This document shows, piece after piece, positions 35,543 through 44,408 of a DNA stretch of 64,000 nucleotides; within the stretch, counting starts at the first letter, position 1; each line of letters starts with the position of its first letter. The notes beneath the pieces are model-generated. The model saw only the letters and a program-made list of their open reading frames with translations, made no database searches and was not told where the DNA came from. The position numbers were made by a program, and so were the translations under genes. This stretch comes from Hyphomonas jannaschiana VP2. GTDB lineage: Bacteria; Pseudomonadota; Alphaproteobacteria; Caulobacterales; Hyphomonadaceae. The stretch lies in NCBI RefSeq assembly GCF_000685215.1, contig NZ_ARYJ01000001.1, positions 434,001 to 498,000 of the forward strand, given 5' to 3'.

Positions 35543-36316
35543 TTGCTGGCTGATCTTATCTCGGGTGAGTTGCCATATCTGCGCCGATACGCCCGTGCCC
35601 TGCTTGGAACCCGCAGTGCCGGAGATGCGGCGGTCGAAACAATGCTGGAGACCAAAATGATGGTCTTGCTGAACCAGCATCAGACGCCGACACAGCGCAA
35701 GGACCTCTTCCGCGCCCTTGATGAAACGATCATGGAGGAGCTTTCAGACGGGAAGCTCAACCAGGAAGTGGCCAAGATCCTGCGCACCATGACAACGGAT
35801 GAGCGCCGCGCCGTGATGCTGACAGCGGTCGAAGGGTTCAGCATTTTTGAAACAGCTGAAATCCTGTGCACATCCACAGGTTTTGTCGAAGAAGCCCTCA
35901 CCAATGCCGAAACCTCGCTGAAGTCGGCACTGGCGACCACCGTCCTTGTGATTGAGGACGAGATCCTGATCGCCGAAATGCTGGCCGGGATTGTCCTGGA
36001 AGCCGGGCATTCGGTCCTGGGTATCGCCACGACACATCGCCAGGCCGTCGAACTTGCGGCCTCAGGCGAATTTGGCCTGATCCTGGCAGACATCGCCCTC
36101 GCCGATGGCTCTTCCGGAGCGGAAGCCGTGCAGGAAATTCAGCTCAGTCTGCCCCGGCCTGTCCCGGTCATATACATCACCGCCTTCCCGAAGCGCCTGC
36201 TGACCGGGGAGGCCACCGAACCGGCCTTCCTGATCCCCAAGCCCTTCCTGCCCCGACAGGTGCGCGCGATGGTCGAACAGGCCGTGATGGCAGCCTATCT
36301 GGAACAACCGCATTAG
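35543..36316 (+). CDS. phyR: General stress response regulator PhyR
   Basis: A 257-aa protein in which an ECF-sigma-like domain (residues 1-125; LPYLRRYARALLG sigma2-like start and TDERRAVMLTAVEGFSIFETAEIL sigma4-like part) precedes a receiver domain (130-250) with LVIEDEILIAEM acidic pocket, phospho-acceptor Asp in LILADIALADGSSG, and Lys in IPKPFLP. On phosphorylation the sigma-like domain sequesters NepR and frees EcfG. The start is a TTG at 35543: no ATG or GTG is possible in frame, GGGGG lies 9 nt upstream, and the N terminus then fits PhyR. Neither nepR nor ecfG is adjacent, unlike the usual cluster. Confidence 0.92.
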   Translation: MLADLISGELPYLRRYARALLGTRSAGDAAVETMLETKMMVLLNQHQTPTQRKDLFRALDETIMEELSDGKLNQEVAKILRTMTTDERRAVMLTAVEGFSIFETAEILCTSTGFVEEALTNAETSLKSALATTVLVIEDEILIAEMLAGIVLEAGHSVLGIATTHRQAVELAASGEFGLILADIALADGSSGAEAVQEIQLSLPRPVPVIYITAFPKRLLTGEATEPAFLIPKPFLPRQVRAMVEQAVMAAYLEQPH

Positions 36317-36366
36317 AGGCGCCTGCGGGCCTCGCCTTCCCCGGCAAAGACCGCTAAGCCCGGCTG

Positions 36367-37701
36367 ATGGCTGACACACCGGACAATATCTACGCGGCCC
36401 CAGCCCGCTGGGTTGCAAGCGGCGCCGGCGCACAGGGAAACCTGTTCCTGACCGGACGCGCCGGCACCGGCAAAACCACGATGCTGCGCAAATTCCTGTC
36501 CCAGGCCGGTGACAGCGCCATCGTCCTGGCCCCGACCGGTGTGGCCGCCATGAATGCCGGCGGGCAGACCATCCATTCCTTCTTCAAATTCCCGCCGCGC
36601 CTGATCGAACCGGCGGACATCAAGCGCCTGCGCTCGACCCGCCTGATCAAGGCCATCGACACGATGATCATCGACGAGATTTCGATGGTCCGCTCCGACA
36701 TGCTGGATGCCATCGACAAGTCGCTGAAGCTGAACCGGGCCTCGAAGCGCCCCTTTGGCGGCGTGCGGATGATCCTGTCGGGAGACCTTCACCAGCTACC
36801 GCCTGTCGTATCCGGCCAGGAAGCCCCGATCCTGAAGGAGCGTCATGGCGGGCAGTACTTTTTCAATTGCAACGCCTTTCGCGAGGCCGAGTTTGCCCTC
36901 TTGGCGCTGAAACATGTCTTCCGTCAGGAAGATCCGCGCTTTCTTGCCCTGCTCGGCGCGCTGCGCACCGGCCGGGTCACCCCGGCAGATGAAGCCACCC
37001 TGCAGGGCCTGGTATCCCACCGCTCTGCGACCGATGCCTCCGAGACCCATGTCGTGCTGACGCCGAACAATGCGAACGCCTTTCGCATCAATCAGGCCCG
37101 GTTGGATGACCTGCCGGGCAAGCCCCACCCCTTCTATGCGGATGTTCAGGGACAGTTCGACGAGAAAGCCTATCCCACCGAGGCCGAGCTGGAACTGAAA
37201 GAAGGTGCGCGGGTCATGCTGATCCGCAATGATCCGGAAGGCCGCTGGGTGAATGGCTCCCTTGCGGTCGTAGCCGGGTTTACCAGCAAGAGCGTGATCG
37301 TCGACATTGACGGGCACGCCTACGAAATCGAGCCGGCAGCCTGGGAAAAATACCGCTACGAGCTGGACCCGGAGACCAAGAAGGTGAAGCGGGAAGTTGT
37401 CGGCACATTCAAACAGATGCCGCTGCGGCTCGCCTATGCGGTCACGATCCACAAGGCGCAGGGCCTGACGCTGGACAAGGTCTATATCGATTTCGACCAT
37501 GGCATGTTCGCACACGGACAGACCTATGTGGCCTTCTCACGCGCGCGAACATTGGAAGGGCTGGAGATCAGCCGCCCGCTGCGCCCACGCGACCTGGTGT
37601 TCGATCGCGAAGCGTTCGCCTTCGGAAAACTCGAGACGATCGAGGACACCGATGCTTACCTGCTGGCGAAATTCGCCCGGGACGACACGGTCCTGATCTG
37701 A
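36367..37701 (+). CDS. Pif1-family DNA helicase / AAA ATPase
   Basis: A 444-aa superfamily 1B helicase. Walker A is GRAGTGKT (about residues 31-38). Motif Ia region is APTGVAAMNAGGQTIHSFF, Walker B is IIDEISMV, motif III is LSGDLHQLPPV, and the C-terminal motifs include VTIHKAQGLTLDKV and YVAFSRART. This matches Pif1/RecD2-like 5'-3' helicases that resolve G-quadruplexes or R-loops; the bacterial version is compact. Residues 255-335 form an OB/SH3-like insertion (EGARVMLIRNDPEGRWVNGS). It stands alone, 50 nt after phyR. Confidence 0.9.
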   Translation: MADTPDNIYAAPARWVASGAGAQGNLFLTGRAGTGKTTMLRKFLSQAGDSAIVLAPTGVAAMNAGGQTIHSFFKFPPRLIEPADIKRLRSTRLIKAIDTMIIDEISMVRSDMLDAIDKSLKLNRASKRPFGGVRMILSGDLHQLPPVVSGQEAPILKERHGGQYFFNCNAFREAEFALLALKHVFRQEDPRFLALLGALRTGRVTPADEATLQGLVSHRSATDASETHVVLTPNNANAFRINQARLDDLPGKPHPFYADVQGQFDEKAYPTEAELELKEGARVMLIRNDPEGRWVNGSLAVVAGFTSKSVIVDIDGHAYEIEPAAWEKYRYELDPETKKVKREVVGTFKQMPLRLAYAVTIHKAQGLTLDKVYIDFDHGMFAHGQTYVAFSRARTLEGLEISRPLRPRDLVFDREAFAFGKLETIEDTDAYLLAKFARDDTVLI

Positions 37702-37720
37702 CATTGCGCTGATTTCAGGA

Positions 37721-38404
37721 TCAGGCGAACACTTCACCATAGCCTTCAGACAGAGCCGCCGGTACGCGCTTGCGCACCATGGTGCCGGACATGATGTCAT
37801 GAAGGCAGCGGCGGTCTTTGCGGAACAGGCCCATGACATAGCCGGCACAGAACGGCACCACATTGACGATAAAGCGCCCCAGCGTATTGCGCATGATGAT
37901 GCCGCCAAGCCCCGGCTTTCCACCATCGCGATCTGTCACCACGGCGCCAACCAGCATCTTGCCCAGTGTCGCCTGCAGACGGGACGCTTCCATGCCAATA
38001 TTGTAGGCGCTCTCGAGACAGCCCCAGAGCAGCGCATATCCGAACAGGGCCGCACTGGCGGCATTTTCTTCCGGGCTGCCCATCGGGGCCTCGATATAGA
38101 CTGACACCTGCCGCCCGAGGTCTTCATGGAACATCAGGAAGACCAGTCCCCAGACGAGCAGCTCATCCACGATCCGGGCGATGACCCGGCGGCCCCAGAC
38201 GGGCTTGCCACCGGTCACGTTGTTGCTGTTGGACGGAAACGGAAAACCGCCGCCGGAGGATTCCTGCCCGCCGGACTTTTCACGTTCGCTCTGAAGAAAG
38301 GCTTCCGCCTTCGCAGAAAGGGCCTGCGATTGCGCCGGCCGGGCCGCGCGATGGCCAGCAGCGCCTGAAGTCTTCTTTCCGAAAACCGGTCTGGACGTCG
38401 TCAT
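37721..38404 (-). CDS. RDD-family membrane protein
   Basis: A 227-aa protein. The first 65 residues are hydrophilic and low-complexity (Ser/Ala/Gly/Asn-rich). The RDD domain then begins at RRVIARIVDELLVWGLVFLMF, where the ARIVDE aspartate replaces one of the name-giving residues, and continues with three hydrophobic segments and a conserved GMEASRLQATLGKMLVGAVV stretch. RDD proteins are small membrane proteins of mostly unknown role, some linked to ion homeostasis. GGGGGAG sits just before the ATG at 38404. It converges on the Pif1-like gene. Confidence 0.8.
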   Translation of the reverse strand: MTTSRPVFGKKTSGAAGHRAARPAQSQALSAKAEAFLQSEREKSGGQESSGGGFPFPSNSNNVTGGKPVWGRRVIARIVDELLVWGLVFLMFHEDLGRQVSVYIEAPMGSPEENAASAALFGYALLWGCLESAYNIGMEASRLQATLGKMLVGAVVTDRDGGKPGLGGIIMRNTLGRFIVNVVPFCAGYVMGLFRKDRRCLHDIMSGTMVRKRVPAALSEGYGEVFA

Positions 38405-38555
38405 GGTCTCCCCCTCAATCCTGTATTGATTGCAGCACAACTTTCTGGAGAATCATGGAAAACGAGGCATTCAATTTTCTGCGTCCCGTTAATCAATTTG
38501 CCGGAAAAGACCGGCATCGAGCCCTTCCGCGTCTGTTGGCCCTGAAAGAAAAATC

Positions 38556-39443
38556 ATGCTGAAATCCCTGTCCGCCCTGCCCCTGTTGCTTTTTGCCGGT
38601 CTTGTGAGTGCCTGTATGTCTGCTGCCCCCTACGCCCCCGGTGACATGGCCCGCACACCCGTTGGCATTACGTGGACATATGAAGAAGGGGCTGCCCGGC
38701 TGAAAGCCTACCGGTCTGGTGAAGGACCGGAGATTGTCATGTTCGCCAGCGCCGGACGCGAAGCCAGCGACTTCAATGAGCTTGCCGAACACCTCACCGG
38801 TGCCGGGTACAGCGCGACCCTGTTCGAAGCCCCCGCTATCAATGGAACACAGGCCTCCGTGGAAGCGCCCAGCCTGTTCGACCTGGCCGACGATGCTGCG
38901 ATCTATCTGGAAACACGCGATGCGCCGGTCGTTGTGCTGGGCCACGCTTTCGGAAACCGTCTCGCCCGGGCCGTCGCCACCCGGCACCCGGATCAGGTGC
39001 GCGGGGTCATCCTGCTTGCGGCTGGTGGACTGAATCCCATCGAGGAAAAGGCCAACACGGCCCTAATGCAGAGTTTCGACCCGCGCCTGACGCCGGAGGC
39101 GCACCGGGAAGCTGTCCGCTATGGCTTCTTTGCAGATGGCAATGACATTCCGGATTACTGGCTGCGCGGCTGGCACATGGAAACGGGCCGCCTGCAGGGC
39201 GCGGCAACCCGGTCCGTGGAGTCGTCACTCTGGTGGAACGCTGGCGGCAAGCCCATGCTGGTTATCACCGGTCTGCAGGACAAGATCGCCCCGCCTGCCG
39301 ATACCATTGACCTATTGGAGGCGGAACTGGGCGACCAGGTCACGGCCGTTCGGATCGATGGGGCAGGCCACGCCCTGCTCCCGGAAGTGCCGGACCAGCT
39401 TGCAGGGGCGATCACGGACTGGCTGGCCGGGCTACCGGAATAG
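38556..39443 (+). CDS. Alpha/beta-hydrolase lipoprotein lacking the nucleophile serine
   Basis: A 295-residue protein with a signal peptide ending in lipobox VSAC (Cys20). The remainder is an alpha/beta-hydrolase fold: oxyanion-loop region FASAGREASDF, nucleophile elbow VVLGHAFGNRLAR, acid loop GLQDKIAP and histidine loop GAGHALLPE. In the elbow the GxSxG serine is Ala131 (codon gct), so ordinary esterase chemistry is unlikely, although the Asp and His are kept. The substitution may mark a binding protein or a variant subfamily. It stands alone, with the PspB-like genes convergent downstream. Confidence 0.8.
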   Translation: MLKSLSALPLLLFAGLVSACMSAAPYAPGDMARTPVGITWTYEEGAARLKAYRSGEGPEIVMFASAGREASDFNELAEHLTGAGYSATLFEAPAINGTQASVEAPSLFDLADDAAIYLETRDAPVVVLGHAFGNRLARAVATRHPDQVRGVILLAAGGLNPIEEKANTALMQSFDPRLTPEAHREAVRYGFFADGNDIPDYWLRGWHMETGRLQGAATRSVESSLWWNAGGKPMLVITGLQDKIAPPADTIDLLEAELGDQVTAVRIDGAGHALLPEVPDQLAGAITDWLAGLPE

Positions 39444-39452
39444 CCGTCAGCC

Positions 39453-39647
39453 TCAGAGCCCGTCGAACTTCCGGCGCAGGTCGCGATCCTGATCGAGGAC
39501 GGCGCGTTCCAGAACCTCGACCCGGTCACGCAGGCGGGAGAGCTCTTCGTCCTTCCGGCTGGAGGTTTCCGGGCGCGCCGGCCCGCGGATCAGGGTGGCA
39601 AGGATCAGCAACAGGAGAAAGACCACAAAGGGGTATAGCAAGGGCAT
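39453..39647 (-). CDS. Small PspB-like membrane protein (64 aa)
   Basis: One transmembrane helix at the N terminus (LYPFVVFLLLLILATLI), followed by a charged coiled coil (ELSRLRDRVEVLERAVLDQD), the layout of phage shock protein B. PspB normally joins PspC and PspA in membrane-stress signalling. It follows a second PspB-like gene by 60 nt in the same direction. No pspA or pspC is nearby. Confidence 0.6.
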   Translation of the reverse strand: MPLLYPFVVFLLLLILATLIRGPARPETSSRKDEELSRLRDRVEVLERAVLDQDRDLRRKFDGL

Positions 39648-39707
39648 TGTCTTATCTCCTGTTCAATGGGTGGGGCTGCGGCAGGTCTGGCTCATACGAG
39701 AAAGAGT

Positions 39708-39938
39708 TCAGGCGAGCCGGGAAATCTCCTCGCTGAGATGCTTGTCACTGTCGGTGACGATCTTTTCGAGCACGCGGACGCGCTCCTTCAGGCGGGCGAC
39801 TTCCTGTGTCATGCGGTCGAATTCGACATCGGACGCACGGTCATTGGCCCGCATTTCCTTGAAACGCATATGGTCGCGCCAGGCTTTCGTGCCGAAAACA
39901 ATCGCCACGATGACGACAACCATCTGAAACGGATCCAT
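39708..39938 (-). CDS. PspB-like membrane protein (76 aa)
   Basis: An N-terminal helix (MVVVIVAIVFGTKAW) is followed by a basic patch and a long coiled coil (EVARLKERVRVLEKIVTDSD) closely resembling PspB. The ATG at 39938 is preferred to 39947: GGAGG abuts the first ATG with no spacer but is 9 nt from the second. An inverted repeat just upstream (39959-39975) may be an operator. Likely an envelope-stress protein, cotranscribed with the smaller paralogue. Confidence 0.7.
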   Translation of the reverse strand: MDPFQMVVVIVAIVFGTKAWRDHMRFKEMRANDRASDVEFDRMTQEVARLKERVRVLEKIVTDSDKHLSEEISRLA

Positions 39939-39958
39939 AGACCCCATCCTCCTAATTC

Positions 39959-39975
39959 ATATCGACAAACGATAT
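39959..39975. promoter_or_regulatory. Candidate operator of the PspB-like genes
   Basis: ATATCG-ACAAA-CGATAT: 6-bp exact inverted arms with a 5-nt spacer, A+T-rich, 21 nt before the PspB-like start on the minus strand and overlapping where its -10 should be. Confidence 0.4.
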
Positions 39976-40058
39976 ATGGTATTCCATGAACACCTGTTCA
40001 AGGAAAATCGCATGAAATTGGAAAAACGGGAAGGACGGCCCTCCGAGACAGTCCGGCT

Positions 40059-40514
40059 TTAACGGCCGGTGGAGCCGAAGCCCCCTGCCCCGCGCTCGGT
40101 CTCGTCAAGGCTGTCGACCGCCTGCCAGGCAAGGCGTGTGACCGGGGCCAGCACCAGCTGGGCGATCCGCTCGCCGCGCTGGATGGTGAAAGCCTCCTGG
40201 CCGAGATTGACGAGGATCACCTTGATCTCGCCGCGGTAATCGCTGTCGATCGTGCCCGGCGTGTTGAGGCAGGTCAGGCCGTGCTTGGCGGCAAGGCCGG
40301 AGCGCGGACGCACCTGGATCTCATAACCCTGCGGGATCGCCACGCTGAGGCCTGTCGGCACCATGGCCCGCGCTCCGGGCGCCAGCACCATCGGCTCGCC
40401 TTCGGGCACGGCGGCACGCACATCCATCCCGGCCGAACCGGCGGTTTCATAAGCGGGCAGCTGAAGCCCTTCGAAATGCGGGAGCGGCAGGACCGCGACA
40501 TTAACCTCGTTCAT
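40059..40514 (-). CDS. dut: Deoxyuridine 5'-triphosphate nucleotidohydrolase
   Basis: A 151-aa trimeric dUTPase that hydrolyses dUTP to dUMP, preventing uracil incorporation and feeding thymidylate synthesis. The five motifs are visible: AGMDVRAA (1), [12 protein letters not shown] (2), [13 protein letters not shown] (3, catalytic Asp), RGERIAQLV (4) and [10 protein letters not shown] (5, P-loop-like tail). I use the ATG at 40514, matching family length; the open frame to 40550 adds an unrelated extension. It follows coaBC by 51 nt, a common pairing in proteobacteria. Confidence 0.95.
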   Translation of the reverse strand: MNEVNVAVLPLPHFEGLQLPAYETAGSAGMDVRAAVPEGEPMVLAPGARAMVPTGLSVAIPQGYEIQVRPRSGLAAKHGLTCLNTPGTIDSDYRGEIKVILVNLGQEAFTIQRGERIAQLVLAPVTRLAWQAVDSLDETERGAGGFGSTGR

Positions 40515-40565
40515 GCCCGCAGCGGTGCGGGAGTCGGAAGGCCAAGTCAAGCAGGCAGAGGCGGC

Positions 40566-41798
40566 CTATTCTGCCGCGAGTTTCGCTTCGTCGCCTGAGC
40601 CGTCAAGCGCTTCGGCGATCTTCTGCGCGAGGCGGCGGGCGACGGCATCCTTGCCCATGCGGGGCCAGCGGTCGATGCCGTCCTGCGTCACCAGCGCAAT
40701 CTCGTTCTCGGTGCCGCCCATGACATCGCCGGAGACGTCATTGGCGACGATCCAGTCACAGCCCTTGCGCTTCAGCTTGGCGGCAGCATGCTCCTCCACA
40801 TCATTGGTCTCGGCGGCAAAGCCGATCACCAGCGAAGGGCGGTGCTTGCGCTTGTTGGAGATGGTGCGGAGGATGTCGGGGTTCTCAGCGAGCTCCATCG
40901 ACGGCGTTGCGCTTCCGGCACCCTTGATCTTCAGCTTCTTCGTAGCGGCCCGCGCCGGGCGCCAGTCGGCGACGGCGGCGACGCTGACGAACACGTCTGC
41001 AGGCAGCGCCTCTTCAACCGCTTTCAGCATCTGACGCGCCGTCTCGACCTTCACCAGGTCCACGCCATGTGGCGGGTCGATGGCGACAGGCCCTGAGACG
41101 AGTGTCACGCGGGCGCCCTCGGCGGCGAGCGCGCCGGCAATGGCATAGCCCTGACGGCCGGAAGAATGGTTCGACAGGAAGCGCACCGGGTCCAGCGGTT
41201 CGCGCGTCGGGCCGGCGGTGACCACACAGTGCGCGCCTTCCAGCGCCCCGCTGCCCTGCCCTGATAGCTGGCGTTCAATCTCGGCCACAATCTCCGGCAC
41301 TTGCGGCAGGCGGCCCGGACCAAACTCGCCGCAGGCCATCGCGCCTTCGTCCGGCTCCATCACTGTGACGCCGTCGGCGCGCAGCTGGGCAACATTGCGG
41401 ACGGTCGCCGCATGCTGCCACATGCGCACATTCATCGCGGGCGCCATCAGCACAGGCGTGTCGGTGGCGAGCAGCGTGGTGGAGGCAAGATCATTGGCAT
41501 GGCCATGCACGGCTTTCGCCATCAGGTCCGCCGTTGCCGGGCACACAACGACCAGGTCTGCTGAACGAGACAGCTGGATGTGGCCCATCTCCGCCTCGTC
41601 ATCGAGATCGAAAAGTTCCGTGAAGACCTTCTCGCCAGACAGGGCCGACACCGACAGGGGCGTGACGAATTGCGTTCCGCCAGAGGTGAGGATGCAGCGG
41701 CAGGCAATGCCGCGCCGGCCCAGCTCGCGGATCAGCTCAAGGCTTTTATAGGCAGCGATTCCGCCGCCGATGATCAGCAGGATGCGTTTGTCACTCAT
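40566..41798 (-). CDS. coaBC: Bifunctional phosphopantothenoylcysteine decarboxylase / phosphopantothenate-cysteine ligase
   Basis: A 410-aa fusion carrying two consecutive steps of coenzyme A synthesis. The N-terminal flavoprotein CoaC domain (1-180) has GGGIAAYKSLELIREL, APAMNVRMW (the PXMNxxMW substrate motif) and the GACGEFGPGRL-type loop as MACGEFGPGR. The C-terminal CoaB ligase domain (about 190-400) starts with VTAGPTREPLDPVRFLSNHSSG and contains VSAAVADWRP-like VSVAAVADWRPA and a late KGCDWIVAND motif. Length and order are normal. It heads a unit with dut. Confidence 0.95.
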   Translation of the reverse strand: MSDKRILLIIGGGIAAYKSLELIRELGRRGIACRCILTSGGTQFVTPLSVSALSGEKVFTELFDLDDEAEMGHIQLSRSADLVVVCPATADLMAKAVHGHANDLASTTLLATDTPVLMAPAMNVRMWQHAATVRNVAQLRADGVTVMEPDEGAMACGEFGPGRLPQVPEIVAEIERQLSGQGSGALEGAHCVVTAGPTREPLDPVRFLSNHSSGRQGYAIAGALAAEGARVTLVSGPVAIDPPHGVDLVKVETARQMLKAVEEALPADVFVSVAAVADWRPARAATKKLKIKGAGSATPSMELAENPDILRTISNKRKHRPSLVIGFAAETNDVEEHAAAKLKRKGCDWIVANDVSGDVMGGTENEIALVTQDGIDRWPRMGKDAVARRLAQKIAEALDGSGDEAKLAAE

Positions 41799-41883
41799 GG
41801 GTCCCGGGTCGTCTTTCCGGCCCTGTCTTAACCCAGAATCCTTGCGTTACCGCCATGAAATTCGCGTGAAAACACAGTGCGCG

Positions 41884-42351
41884 TTAAGGATTTATCCGGA
41901 TCGTCGGCGGGCGAACCGGCATTTCCTCATGCCGTTCCGCAAGGTCGATCCCGTATGCGGTATAGGAAACGCGGGGGCTCGCGCCGATGCGGATCAGCTT
42001 CATCTGGCTGCGATGAGAACCGGTTTGCGCCGTCTGCTCAAGCTTGCGCACGCCCGGCTGTACGACGGAGACGCGATTGCCGCGGAACACCCGGATCCCG
42101 GATGTTCCGGCAATCCCCTGCGCTGCGCGCACATCGACAAAAACCATTGGGCTCGCGCGCTTTCCGGTCACCGGCGCGCCGCTCAGCTTCGGCACGGCAT
42201 CCGGCGAAGAACGGGGCTTCGGCGGCGTTTTACGCACTTGCTCCAGCTGCGCGACGGCTTCCGGCGTGGGCTGGCCGGACCCGGCAATCTGAGCGGCCAC
42301 GGGCGACGCCAGCAAGACGCCAAGCAGGGCTGAGGCGATGTAGCCTTTCAT
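41884..42351 (-). CDS. Secreted hypothetical protein
   Basis: A 155-aa protein with a cleavable signal peptide (hydrophobic core ALLGVLLASPVAAQ; cleavage likely after AAQ/VAA). The mature part is basic, begins with a Pro/Gln-rich stretch and has several beta-strand-like segments (SPMVFVDVRAAQGI, IRVFRGNRVSVVQPG) near the middle. No family is recognised. It lies between coaBC and the GFA gene, same strand as both but with gaps of about 80 nt on each side. Confidence 0.6.
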   Translation of the reverse strand: MKGYIASALLGVLLASPVAAQIAGSGQPTPEAVAQLEQVRKTPPKPRSSPDAVPKLSGAPVTGKRASPMVFVDVRAAQGIAGTSGIRVFRGNRVSVVQPGVRKLEQTAQTGSHRSQMKLIRIGASPRVSYTAYGIDLAERHEEMPVRPPTIRINP

Positions 42352-42432
42352 GGCAGGTCCTTTCCTCGGAAGCTGCCATGACTGTAGGGCGATGCTTAAG
42401 GCGCGTTAACACTTTACTCCATCAACGGGAGT

Positions 42433-42870
42433 TCACGCCTGATTGGACGTCATATCCGCGAGAAATTCGCTTACGGCTGGTGTGTCACCTGTGCATTCGC
42501 CCGGAATGTCCTCGCAAAACGTAACAAACGGCACTTTCGATTCGAGTCCGAACTGGTGGATGATCGGTGCGTCTTCCGGATGGTCGAGGCTGCCAATGGT
42601 CACATACTGGCGCGCGTTCGGCAGGTTGTAGGTAAAACCGAGCGGTGTGCCGCAGGCCTGACAGAAGGCACGGCGCGCCAGATTCGAGCTCTGGAATTCT
42701 TCCGGCGGTGTCGCCGTCCAGCGGATCTTGTCCTTCGGCGCGCCGACGAGCGCAGCGAACAGGCCGCCGGTCGCCTTCTGGCACATGCGGCAATGACAGA
42801 CATGCGCCTCTTCCAGAACATCCATTTCAAAACGAACACGCCCGCACTGGCACCCGCCCGTATGCGCCAT
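42433..42870 (-). CDS. GFA-family (glutathione-dependent formaldehyde-activating-like) protein
   Basis: A 145-aa zinc protein. The Cys pattern GGCQCGRVRFE, HVCHCRMCQKATGG and FCQACGTPLG provides the zinc ligands of the Mss4-like fold. Family members include Gfa, the proposed S-hydroxymethylglutathione synthase, but most members have unknown substrates. The ATG at 42870 gives the conserved N terminus. The gene follows ubiB by 11 nt and may be its third operon partner, although no functional tie is known. Confidence 0.88.
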   Translation of the reverse strand: MAHTGGCQCGRVRFEMDVLEEAHVCHCRMCQKATGGLFAALVGAPKDKIRWTATPPEEFQSSNLARRAFCQACGTPLGFTYNLPNARQYVTIGSLDHPEDAPIIHQFGLESKVPFVTFCEDIPGECTGDTPAVSEFLADMTSNQA

Positions 42871-42881
42871 GGAACAGCCTC

Positions 42882-44408
42882 CTATTTGAAGGCCCACACT
42901 GCCAGACCGGCCAGCGCCACGACAAGCCCGAACCAGCCCCACCAGGGCGCAAACGGCTTCTTCGCAGGCGATGGCGCCTCTTCCAGTTCATGCGCCATAA
43001 AGGCTTCGAACCGGTCCATGACTTCCGGCAGGCGCTTCAGCCTGTTCGTCACCTCACGGACATTCTCGGAGACGAGCTTCGCCGCGCCCTGCGGTCCGAA
43101 GCTGCGCCGGATCCAGCCTTCGACGACAGGCTCGGAGGCATTCCAGATATTGTGTGCCGGGTCGATGGCGCGCGCGACGCCTTCCACCTGCACCATCGTC
43201 TTCTGCAACAGGACGAGTTCCGGACGCAGCGCCATGCCGAATGTGTGCGTATAGTCGAACAACTGCAGCAGCACCCGGCCCATGGAGACTTCCTCGGCCG
43301 GCTTGCCATGGATCGGCTCGCCGATCGTGCGCAGTGCCTGCGCAAACTCGCCGACCGATTGCGAGGCCGGCACATAACCTGCCTCGAAATGTACTTCCGC
43401 CACGCGGACATAATCGCGCTTCAGGAAGCCCCAGAGGATCTCCGCCAGGAAGCGCCGCTCCGTCATGCCGATCCGGCCGATAATGCCGAAATCGATCAAC
43501 GCGATCTTGCCTTCCGGTGTCAGGATCAGATTGCCTTCATGCATGTCGGCATGGAAGACGCCATGCTCGATGGCATTGGTCAGAAAACCGCGTGTGATGT
43601 CGTTTGCGAGGGCCTTGCGGTCGATGCCCGGCTGGTCCAGAGCCGTCGGGTCGGTCAGCGGCTTGCCGTCGACCCAGTCGATCGTCAGCACGCGGCGGCC
43701 AGTCCGGTCCCAGTCGACTTTCGGCACCTGGAAATAGCCGTTCTTCTCACTGAGCGCGCGCATCTCGTCTGCCCCGCCCGCTTCCAGACGCAAATCCGTC
43801 TCACGCATCATGGCGGTGGCGATGGTTTCGGTGAAGGCGACCGGCTTCAGGCGGCGGCTTTCAGCGGAAACACCTTCAATGGTCCGCGCAGCCCGCTTCA
43901 TGGCCGAGAGCTCTTTCGACAGCCGCTCCTCGATCTTCGGGCGCAGGATCTTCACCGCACGCGGCCCGTCCGGCAGGTCCATCCGGTGCACCTGAGCGAG
44001 GGAGGCCGCAGCGACGGGTTCGGACAGGTCTGCAAACAGACGGTCTGCCTCCGCCGCGCCGAACTCTGCCACAAGCGCCGCGCGGGCCGCCTTCATGGAG
44101 AAAGGCGGCAGCTTGTCTTTCAGATGGTCGAGGTCGGAGGTCACTTCCGTGCCGAACACATCCGGACGCGTGGCGAGGAACTGGCCGAGCTTGATATAGG
44201 CCGGGCCCAGCCCTTCAAGGGCACGCGCCAGACGCTGGCCGGGCCGCCCGCGCGCGCCGCCCGTGAACAGGCGCAGCGTGCCACCAGCAATCCGCGCCGC
44301 CATCGGCAGGCGCGACTGATAGTCCGCCGGCAGGATGACGTCGTGCCGTGCCAGCGCAATGCCGGCGCGCATCAGGCGCCTGTAGTCTCCGATCAGCCCC
44401 ATCGTCAC
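42882..44408 (-). CDS. ubiB: Ubiquinone biosynthesis kinase-like protein UbiB
   Basis: A 508-aa atypical kinase/ATPase of the ABC1/ADCK3 family, needed for coenzyme Q synthesis. The signature KxGQ motif appears as YIKLGQFLATRPDV, the Ala-rich loop as AAASLAQVHRMDLPDG, the ATP lysine as AVKILRP, the catalytic Asp as HADMHEGNLI, and the metal-binding motif as LIDFGIIGRI. Two C-terminal hydrophobic segments (last 30 residues) anchor it in the membrane. Its GTG start overlaps the ubiE stop (GTGA), so the two are translationally coupled; an ATG follows two codons later. Confidence 0.95.
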   Translation of the reverse strand: MTMGLIGDYRRLMRAGIALARHDVILPADYQSRLPMAARIAGGTLRLFTGGARGRPGQRLARALEGLGPAYIKLGQFLATRPDVFGTEVTSDLDHLKDKLPPFSMKAARAALVAEFGAAEADRLFADLSEPVAAASLAQVHRMDLPDGPRAVKILRPKIEERLSKELSAMKRAARTIEGVSAESRRLKPVAFTETIATAMMRETDLRLEAGGADEMRALSEKNGYFQVPKVDWDRTGRRVLTIDWVDGKPLTDPTALDQPGIDRKALANDITRGFLTNAIEHGVFHADMHEGNLILTPEGKIALIDFGIIGRIGMTERRFLAEILWGFLKRDYVRVAEVHFEAGYVPASQSVGEFAQALRTIGEPIHGKPAEEVSMGRVLLQLFDYTHTFGMALRPELVLLQKTMVQVEGVARAIDPAHNIWNASEPVVEGWIRRSFGPQGAAKLVSENVREVTNRLKRLPEVMDRFEAFMAHELEEAPSPAKKPFAPWWGWFGLVVALAGLAVWAFK

